Assembly: GCA_944389295.1 (NCBI GenBank)
Contig: CALXLV010000019.1
Location: forward strand, 38,575 to 102,574
Reading direction: 5' to 3'
DNA: 64,000 nucleotides
DNA from: an uncultured Spirochaetaceae bacterium
Lineage (GTDB): Bacteria; Spirochaetota; Spirochaetia; Sphaerochaetales; Sphaerochaetaceae
The notes under the pieces were generated by a model. The model worked only from the letters and a program-made list of their open reading frames with translations. It did no database searches and had not been told where the DNA came from. Shown in pieces: positions 58,796 through 64,000 of this stretch; positions within the stretch are counted from its first letter, which is position 1; each line of letters starts with the position of its first letter. Position numbers and translations under genes: made by a program.

Positions 58796-58824
58796 TTGAC
58801 GATGCGGCCTTCTGCTGACATTAT
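58796..58824 (+). promoter_or_regulatory. Leaderless promoter of the DUF3842 gene
   Basis: TTGACG (58796-58801), 17 bases, CATTAT (58819-58824) with TG one base before it, seven bases, ATG 58832. One of the cleanest of its kind in the window. Confidence 0.7.
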
Positions 58825-58831
58825 TCCCCAT

Positions 58832-59251
58832 ATGGAAATTCTTGTTATAGACGGACAGGGAGGGGGACTTGGAAAGGCTGTCGTTTCGGCCCTGCGCTCG
58901 CACTTTCCCTCAGCCGTCATACTTGCGGCGGGAACGAACAGCACCGCGACGCAGCAGATGGTGAAGGCCGGCGCCGACCACGGGGCGACAGGAGAGAATC
59001 CAGTCAAGGTTATGTGCCGGAGCGCCGATATCATAGTAGGTCCTGTGGGAATCGTGATCGCGGACAGCATGTACGGCGAGGTCACGCCGGAGATCGCAAG
59101 AGCTGTGGGATCGGCCGGAGCGAAGCGAATCCTGATTCCTGTAAATCTCTGCGACAACATCATAGTGGGTGTACCCGACACATCGCTTTCTGCTATGATA
59201 AGCGGTGTGATTAAGGCGGTAGAAGCCGCCTCAGCGGGCCTGAAGGCCTGA
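58832..59251 (+). CDS. DUF3842 family protein
   Basis: A 139-residue protein with a Rossmann-like opening (MEILVIDGQGGGLGK, residues 1-15), AAGTNSTATQQMVKAGADHG (about 32-51) and the late block RILIPVNLCDNIIVGVPD (about 107). These match DUF3842, a short family of anaerobes with no assigned function; from memory it often lies near metal or cofactor genes. It precedes the ECF transporter genes by 60 bases and may be part of the same unit. The open frame upstream to 58796 crosses the promoter. Confidence 0.8.
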   Translation: MEILVIDGQGGGLGKAVVSALRSHFPSAVILAAGTNSTATQQMVKAGADHGATGENPVKVMCRSADIIVGPVGIVIADSMYGEVTPEIARAVGSAGAKRILIPVNLCDNIIVGVPDTSLSAMISGVIKAVEAASAGLKA

Positions 59252-59311
59252 ACTTTCATTAAATCGCAGCGATCATGAAGATCACCGGCCCTGCAGGGTC
59301 ATGAGCTGTCT

Positions 59312-60136
59312 ATGCCGGAGATAAAAGCGGAGTCTGTTTCCTTCTCATACAGGGGAAAGAGAGTCCTCGATGATATATCCTTCCATCTTGAAGGGCCGTC
59401 CTTTGTCGCACTGCTTGGGCGAAACGGCTCGGGAAAGTCCACGCTGATGAGGCTCATCGACGGCCTTCTGCCTCTGCAGGAGGGGAACATAGCAGTTGAC
59501 GGCCTTCCGCTCCGCGATGAGGCCTCCCTTCCGGAGATAAGAAGGTATATAGGCTTTTTATTCCAGGACCCCGACAACCAGTTCGTATCGCCGGTGCTTG
59601 ATGAGGATGTGGCTTTCGGTCCGGAGAACTACGGGCTTCCGGAAAGCGAGGTCGAAAGGCGAGTGCGTTCCAGCCTCGAGCGGACAGGCATGCTCTCTTT
59701 CAGTAAGCGCTCGCCGCATACACTCTCTGGCGGGGAGAAGGAGAAAGCCGCGCTCTCCGGCGTTCTCGCGCTTGACCCCGATATCCTCATCTCCGATGAA
59801 TCGCTTTCAATGCTTGATCCTGTCTCTCACAGAGAGATGTTCAGCCTTCTCCGTGATGCAGGGAAGGACAGCCTCATCGTGATGATAACCCACTCTGCAG
59901 AGGATGCCGCTGAGGCCGACAGAGTTCTGCTTCTCAGCGAAGGACATATCGCGGCAGACGGAAAGCCCGAGGATGTGCTTGCAGATGTTCCTCTCCTTGA
60001 ATCTGCTGGAATAAGGCCTCCGTTTCCGGTGCGTCTCTCATCGGCTCTCCGTGAACGTGGCATAGATGCAGGGATGAATCTCTCTCCCGAAAAGCTCGGC
60101 GAGAGGATTCTCTCCCTTCTGGAGGCAGGATGCTGA
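59312..60136 (+). CDS. ecfA1: ECF transporter ATPase EcfA1
   Basis: A 274-residue ATPase of the energy-coupling factor type: Walker A LLGRNGSGKST (about 35-45), Q-loop FLFQDPDNQFV, signature LSGGEKEKAAL (about 139) and Walker B ILISDESLSMLD (about 157). The DNQF segment after the Q-loop is typical of EcfA. It overlaps the second ATPase by seven bases. No clear ribosome site is visible, so translation may depend on upstream transcription. Confidence 0.92.
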   Translation: MPEIKAESVSFSYRGKRVLDDISFHLEGPSFVALLGRNGSGKSTLMRLIDGLLPLQEGNIAVDGLPLRDEASLPEIRRYIGFLFQDPDNQFVSPVLDEDVAFGPENYGLPESEVERRVRSSLERTGMLSFSKRSPHTLSGGEKEKAALSGVLALDPDILISDESLSMLDPVSHREMFSLLRDAGKDSLIVMITHSAEDAAEADRVLLLSEGHIAADGKPEDVLADVPLLESAGIRPPFPVRLSSALRERGIDAGMNLSPEKLGERILSLLEAGC

Positions 60137-60900
60137 GTCTTTCCGGGATATCGCTCACAGCCGGAGGGTTCTCCCTCTCCGTTCCTGAACTCTCTTTCTC
60201 TCCCGGCCTTACAGTGCTCATGGGCAGGAGCGGAAGCGGCAAGACGACGCTTCTCTCCATTGCTGCGGGGCTGAGAAAACCTGACAGCGGGCACGTCACC
60301 ATTGACGGCAGGGAGACGGAGGGAATCACTCCTGATACGGGCATCGTATTCCAGTATCCTGAGCGACAGCTTTTTGCAGAGACTCTTCTCTCAGATGTCT
60401 CGTTTGCCCTGAGAAAGAGAGGAGAAAAGCTTGTTGAGGCGGAGAATAAGGCGCGTTCGCTTCTCCTGTCCCTCGGTTTCTCCGAGCGTGCGATGGAGCT
60501 GTCTCCTTTTCTTCTTTCGGGTGGAGAAAGGCGTCTTGCGGCAATAGCGGGAGTGCTTGTCTCCAATCCTCAGTACCTTCTTCTTGACGAGCCGCTCACA
60601 GGCCTCGATGCCGCCTCGTCGGAAAGGATACTCTCCATCATTGAAAGGCTGAGAGAAGGGGGAAGAACTATAGTGATGGCTACCCATGATGCGGAGAGGG
60701 CAGCATACGCCGACCGCGTCGTGATGATGGATAAAGGCATGGTGGTGAAAACCGGTGCTCCCGATGAGATACCGCTGCAGACACAGGCATATTTGCTTTC
60801 ATCTTTCATTGACTCACGCTGCAAAGGATTCGGAAAGGCTGTCAGGGAGGATGTGCTGGCGGAGAGGATAGAGAGGCTTCTCAGGGGGAGAACTGTATGA
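60130..60900 (+). CDS. ecfA2: ECF transporter ATPase EcfA2
   Basis: A 256-residue ATPase pairing with EcfA1: Walker A MGRSGSGKTT (about 31), Q-loop FQYPERQLF, signature LLSGGERRLAAI (about 127) and Walker B YLLLDEPLTGLD (about 149-160). Both ATPases are canonical. It overlaps ecfT by four bases. Confidence 0.93.
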   Translation: MLSLSGISLTAGGFSLSVPELSFSPGLTVLMGRSGSGKTTLLSIAAGLRKPDSGHVTIDGRETEGITPDTGIVFQYPERQLFAETLLSDVSFALRKRGEKLVEAENKARSLLLSLGFSERAMELSPFLLSGGERRLAAIAGVLVSNPQYLLLDEPLTGLDAASSERILSIIERLREGGRTIVMATHDAERAAYADRVVMMDKGMVVKTGAPDEIPLQTQAYLLSSFIDSRCKGFGKAVREDVLAERIERLLRGRTV

Positions 60901-61694
60901 CACTTCTCGGCGCGTACATCCCCGGCACCACGCTTCTTCACCGTCTCGACAGCTCGGTGAAGCTGATCTCATTCATCATTATCTTCGTCTCTGTCCTCCT
61001 CTCGGCATCGCTTCTCTCCTATGCTCTCTCCATTGCTCTTATCATCATCCTATACAGGGCAGGCAGGGTTCCGTTCCGTCCATTGCTGAGGGGAATCAGG
61101 CGCTTCAGCGCTTTCTTCCTAACGGTTTTCCTGATGAACGCGTTTTTCCAGCCGTCCGATGATCCCGTGTTCTCATGGTGGATAGTTGTATTCTCCCGCC
61201 GCGGTGTGATGATGGGCCTTTCAATGGTATTCCATGTGCTTCTCGCTCTTGCCCTCTCTTCGGTGCTTACGGCTGTTTCGACGCCCATCGCGATAACTGA
61301 CGGGCTGAGGACGGTTCTCCACCCGCTCTCGTTCCTCGGTATCCCGGTCGACGAGGCATCTTCCATAATATCGCTTGCCATCAGCTTCATCCCGCTTCTT
61401 GCCGCGGAAGGGGAGGAGATAATGACTGCGGCACGCGCAAGGGGCGCATCTCCCGGAGGCAGCAGTCTCAGGGAAAGAGCGTATTCTCTTATCCCTCTCG
61501 CCGTTCCTCTTTTCCTTTCGGCTTTCCGCCGCGCGGAGGCCGCGGGCGATGCCATGACAGCCCGGGGCTATCAGGGAACAGGGGGAAGGACGAGAAGGAT
61601 CAGGATAAGGGTTGGAAAGGATGAGGTTAAGGCTCTTCTTTTCTCCCTTACCGTTCTCTCAATTTCACTGATCATAAAAGGAGCAGGTCTATGA
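60897..61694 (+). CDS. ecfT: ECF transporter transmembrane subunit EcfT
   Basis: A 265-residue EcfT with about five to six helices and the two Ala-Arg-Gly coupling motifs, TAARARGAS (about 178) and TARGYQG (about 221), that touch the ATPases. Length is typical. Starts inside the ecfA2 stop and overlaps the S-component gene by four bases. Confidence 0.93.
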   Translation: MTLLGAYIPGTTLLHRLDSSVKLISFIIIFVSVLLSASLLSYALSIALIIILYRAGRVPFRPLLRGIRRFSAFFLTVFLMNAFFQPSDDPVFSWWIVVFSRRGVMMGLSMVFHVLLALALSSVLTAVSTPIAITDGLRTVLHPLSFLGIPVDEASSIISLAISFIPLLAAEGEEIMTAARARGASPGGSSLRERAYSLIPLAVPLFLSAFRRAEAAGDAMTARGYQGTGGRTRRIRIRVGKDEVKALLFSLTVLSISLIIKGAGL

Positions 61695-62215
61695 CAACTT
61701 TGAGGAAATCACTATCAGCCGCGGTCTGCATCGCGCTCTGCGTTGTGCTTCCGCTTGTATTCCATGCCGTTCCGAACGGAGGAATCCTCTTTTCGCCGAT
61801 GCATCTTCCGGTGCTTCTTGCGGGAATCATAACTTCGTGGCCATTCGGCCTCCTTGTGGGAATAGCGGGGCCGCTTCTCTCATTCCTCTTCACAGGGATG
61901 CCTGGAGCGCCGATGCTTCCTCAGATGATGGTCGAGCTCGGATGCTACGGCTTCATGGCGGGGCTGATGATGAGAGTGGTGCACACGCGCCATGCCGCAG
62001 CCGACGTTTACATCAGCCTGATAACCGCAATGCTCTTCGGACGCGTTGTCGCAGGACTTGCGCGCATGCTTATCTTCACCCGCGGATCGTATTCTCTTCC
62101 GATGTGGATATCGAGCTACTTCATCTCATGCTTCCCCGCGATCATCATGCAGCTTGTGCTCATACCTGTGATATTCTTCGCACTGGACAGAGCGGGCTTC
62201 ACGGAGGAACGATGA
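61691..62215 (+). CDS. ECF transporter substrate-binding S component
   Basis: A 174-residue membrane protein with six helices and an S-component pattern: GGILFSPMHLPVLLAGIITS (about 29-48), FGLLVGIAGPLLSFLFTG (about 51-68) and ELGCYGFMAGLMMR (about 82-95). The MHLPVLL loop is a common feature of vitamin S components. It determines the vitamin imported; the substrate cannot be named. The next gene, coupled by a four-base overlap, is a kinase that may trap the vitamin as a phosphate. Confidence 0.85.
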   Translation: MTTLRKSLSAAVCIALCVVLPLVFHAVPNGGILFSPMHLPVLLAGIITSWPFGLLVGIAGPLLSFLFTGMPGAPMLPQMMVELGCYGFMAGLMMRVVHTRHAAADVYISLITAMLFGRVVAGLARMLIFTRGSYSLPMWISSYFISCFPAIIMQLVLIPVIFFALDRAGFTEER

Positions 62216-62778
62216 CCGCTGCTGAGATGGTGCTGAAAGCGGTGACCCCGGATGTGCGCGTCATCGCCATAGACGGCCGTTCTGCATCCGGAAAGACATC
62301 CCTCTCTGCGGTGCTGGCAGAGATGGTTGGGGGAGAGGTCGTCCACATGGACGATTTCTTCCTTCCTCCCTCTCTCAGAACACAAGAGCGTCTCTCTGAA
62401 CCGGGAGGGAACGTGCACAGGGAGAGGTTCATCGGAGAAGTCCTTCCAGCTCTCCAGAGAAGGGATACTTTTCGGTACAGGCTCTTCGACTGCTCTGTGA
62501 TGGACTACTCCGGCTGGAGGGAGGTCAGATCATATCCTGTGATTGTCGAAGGCGCATACAGCATGCATCCCGCTTTCGGTAAATACTATGACCTTCCGGT
62601 GTTCATGGATATTTCCCCGGAGGAGCAGATCAGGAGGATAACAATGAGGAACGGTAAGGAAAAAGCAGAGGCTTTCCGCACCCGCTGGATTCCTCTCGAG
62701 GAGGCTTACATAAAGACGTTCCATCCTGAAAGCAGAGCCGATATAATCCTTAACGCTGTCGGATATGATCGACAATAA
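62212..62778 (+). CDS. P-loop kinase, uridine-kinase-like
   Basis: A 188-residue kinase with Walker A AIDGRSASGKTSL (about 20-32), a DDFF motif (about 52-55) and IVEGAYSMHP (about 108). It resembles the uridine kinase/phosphoribulokinase class. It is coupled to the S component by ATGA overlap, so I infer it phosphorylates the imported nutrient, for example a vitamin. GGAGGA lies upstream of ATG 62212. The frame is open from 61837 inside the S-component gene without homology. The last codons run into the repeat cluster upstream of the 62957 gene. Confidence 0.8.
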   Translation: MTAAEMVLKAVTPDVRVIAIDGRSASGKTSLSAVLAEMVGGEVVHMDDFFLPPSLRTQERLSEPGGNVHRERFIGEVLPALQRRDTFRYRLFDCSVMDYSGWREVRSYPVIVEGAYSMHPAFGKYYDLPVFMDISPEEQIRRITMRNGKEKAEAFRTRWIPLEEAYIKTFHPESRADIILNAVGYDRQ

Positions 62779-62841
62779 TACTGCAGTTTTGTCGAATACA
62801 GTCGACAGAAAACATGTCATATTGTCTAGTACGTTCGACAA
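62769..62841. repeat. Cluster of TCGACA/TGTCGA half-sites
   Basis: TCGACAA at 62769-62775, TTGTCGAA at 62789-62796, GTCGACA at 62801-62807 and TTCGACAA at 62834-62841, all within 73 bases. The 62789 and 62834 copies form a perfect 8-bp inverted pair. Probably binding sites of a regulator upstream of the outer-membrane-like gene. Confidence 0.55.
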
Positions 62842-62885
62842 CTTGGCTCCAAGAGTTCATGGAGAATCCATATAAAGTCTTTTAA

Positions 62886-62923
62886 TTTTACACATTGACA
62901 GATTGTGTAAAAGTGTCAATAAT
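62886..62923 (+). promoter_or_regulatory. Promoter with overlapping dyads upstream of the 62957 gene
   Basis: TTGACA (62895-62900), 17 bases, AATAAT (62918-62923). A 9-bp perfect dyad, TTTTACACA (62886-62894) with TGTGTAAAA (62904-62912), brackets the -35. A second dyad, ATTGACA/TGTCAAT (62894-62900 and 62914-62920), lies inside it. This suggests repression at the promoter. Confidence 0.6.
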
Positions 62924-62956
62924 AGCCCCAGATTACATTACTGAGGTAATTTTGAA

Positions 62957-63772
62957 ATGAAGAAGATTCTTATTATAGCGATCATCGCACTGATAGCTGC
63001 AGTTCCTGCTTTCTCCGCTGTCTCAGGCTGGGCAGGCATTTCCTTCGGCCCTGAGATGACATGGACATATGCTGACAAAGCAAAGCTGGATGGAAAGGTT
63101 GGTTCTGATTCTATCGATCAGATGATTGATAAGATTCAAGAGGCTACACAGAATCAGTCAAAGGTTTCCAATCCGATGAAGCTCAATGATGATATGTTCG
63201 GAACGAACCTTGTTCTCAGCATCGAAGGTGCCACATACTTCTCAGAGAAGGGCGGTTTCGGTATAGGATACGGTCTTGACCTTGAGTTCCCCGCATATTA
63301 TTCGGTCAATGGCACATCAGAGCATATCAACGGAAGCAAGGTTGTAATCAGCCCGAGAATCACTGCGAATTACATGCACAAGTTCAATGATTCCATCGCT
63401 CTTGAGGCTGGTCTTGGTCTTGCTTATTCATATCAGAATGGTGGTATTACAGGAAATCTGCTTGTTAATCGACTCAAGACAGATGCCTCTGATGTTGTAT
63501 CCGCTATTTCTGTTGAGGACACATCCGAGCACATCCTATCTATTGTTGGTTCTGTAAGTGCTATGTATAACATCACTGACATGTTCGCACTTAGAGCTGG
63601 TGTGAATTTCGGATTCACCGTTCTTGATATCATCTCTGCAAATGGTACGGCAGAGGTATATGTTCCGAACGGTCAAGGCGCAACAGTAAAGCAGAAAGCT
63701 AATATTTCCGCAAACCTCTCCGGCTTTGTATTCGAGCTCACACCGTTCGTCGGAGCAGCGATCACATACTAA
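62957..63772 (+). CDS. Outer-membrane beta-barrel-like protein
   Basis: A 271-residue protein with a signal peptide (KKILIIAIIALIAAVPAFSA) and alternating strands, glycine/aromatic turns (GWAGISFGPEMTWTY, FGIGYGLDLEFPAYYS, SIALEAGLGLAYSYQNGG), ending in FELTPFVGAAITY. It is likely an 8-12 strand barrel of the OmpA/OmpW-like size; the exact family is not recognised. The codon usage is AT-richer than in neighbouring genes. It has an elaborate upstream promoter region and a terminator, and so is monocistronic. Confidence 0.75.
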   Translation: MKKILIIAIIALIAAVPAFSAVSGWAGISFGPEMTWTYADKAKLDGKVGSDSIDQMIDKIQEATQNQSKVSNPMKLNDDMFGTNLVLSIEGATYFSEKGGFGIGYGLDLEFPAYYSVNGTSEHINGSKVVISPRITANYMHKFNDSIALEAGLGLAYSYQNGGITGNLLVNRLKTDASDVVSAISVEDTSEHILSIVGSVSAMYNITDMFALRAGVNFGFTVLDIISANGTAEVYVPNGQGATVKQKANISANLSGFVFELTPFVGAAITY

Positions 63773-63800
63773 GATTCATAAACATTGTGAAATAGCAAGG

Positions 63801-63830
63801 CAGGCATCTGGGAAACTAGGTGTCTGTTTT
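63801..63830 (+). terminator. Terminator of the 62957 gene
   Basis: A 9-bp stem with two G-T pairs (63801-63809 with 63818-63826), 8-base loop, followed by TTTT and an AT-rich tail. Confidence 0.65.
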
Positions 63831-64000
63831 CATATATAATATTAATTTTCTGATGTGCTGATACTCTAAAATCGGGCACTTCCGAAAAAAGAGGACAACT
63901 GTGAAAAAGGGTACAATGGTTAATAATCTCCTATAATTGTTGATTCAAAAGCGGAAGGCGTCAAACCCCCTAATGCAGTATGAGGGCGTAAATTGTTGTA
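63831..64000. other. AT-rich right edge, no gene seen
   Basis: There is no open frame with coding features in these 170 bases. A purine-rich stretch (63891-63920) and promoter-like hexamers (TAATAAT, TATAATT near 63930-63950) are present. The stretch at 63880-63925, read on the minus strand, begins TGTACCC and is reminiscent of IS21-type element ends, but no transposase is in the window. Confidence 0.3.

Noticed and set aside
61837..62211. N-terminal extension of the P-loop kinase
   Set aside because: Overlaps the S-component gene in another frame; kinase homology and a ribosome site begin at 62212.
1..64000. CRISPR arrays, tRNA or rRNA genes, prophage or integrase
   Set aside because: No regularly spaced repeats, no TTCGAATCC-type T-arms in cloverleaf context, no phage or integrase proteins were seen.

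Overview
The window (about 55% G+C, tightly packed, many 4-base ATGA/TGATG overlaps) looks like a chromosomal segment of an anaerobic spirochaete, probably of the Sphaerochaetaceae/Treponema kind. The reasons are a class I (archaeal-type) lysyl-tRNA synthetase, many lipoproteins and small beta-barrel-like envelope proteins without clear relatives, a desulfoferrodoxin, a Rex regulator beside an electron-bifurcating FeFe hydrogenase operon, and TRAP/TTT solute transporters. The taxonomic call is inference from gene content only. I found no rRNA, tRNA, CRISPR array, phage or complete insertion sequence.

Layout. 1-2.2 kb: end of a membrane protein/ferredoxin pair, desulfoferrodoxin, LysR regulator. 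2.5-8.5 kb: TRAP transporter dctPQM, then Trk potassium uptake (trkA-trkH). 8.5-14.1 kb: MATE pump, M18 aminopeptidase, short asparaginase, outer-membrane-like protein, CrtO-like acyltransferase, RlpA/SPOR protein. 14.2-20.2 kb: lipoprotein behind a poly-G promoter, orphan HTH protein, lysS and a heterodimeric ABC exporter. 20.2-28.4 kb: era, clpP, a secreted phosphatase/nuclease-fold lipoprotein, a structured intergenic region, a binding-protein-like sensor gene with a YesM/YesN-type two-component system, an OGG-type DNA glycosylase, and a second lipoprotein behind a G-rich promoter. 28.5-34.2 kb: rex and the hydABC operon. 34.2-40.2 kb: FadR-type regulator with its probable operator, tctCBA transporter, HpcH/HpaI aldolase and transaldolase-like enzyme. 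40.3-49.2 kb: lipoproteins, an EIIA protein, envelope proteins, pepT, nfo. 49.3-58.8 kb: M16C protease, glpK-cdaA-cdaR-acpS-truA-UDG-like-priA. 58.8-62.8 kb: DUF3842 gene, ECF transporter (two ATPases, T, S) and a small P-loop kinase. 62.8-64 kb: repeat-rich promoter region, a beta-barrel protein, an AT-rich tail.

How it fits together. Energy metabolism is fermentative: NADH and ferredoxin can be reoxidised by HydABC under Rex control, with superoxide reductase as oxygen defence. Two carbon-source modules (TRAP, and TTT plus aldolases) have their own regulators. Trk uptake and the c-di-AMP synthase CdaA/CdaR are both here; c-di-AMP commonly controls potassium transport.

The most unusual signals are regulatory. 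First, about a dozen transcription units have a sigma70-type -10 hexamer ending only 6-9 bases before the start codon and no Shine-Dalgarno sequence, which implies widespread leaderless mRNAs. Second, two unrelated lipoproteins share the same signal peptide/lipobox head and a promoter whose -35/-10 spacer is a run of G, as expected for phase variation.
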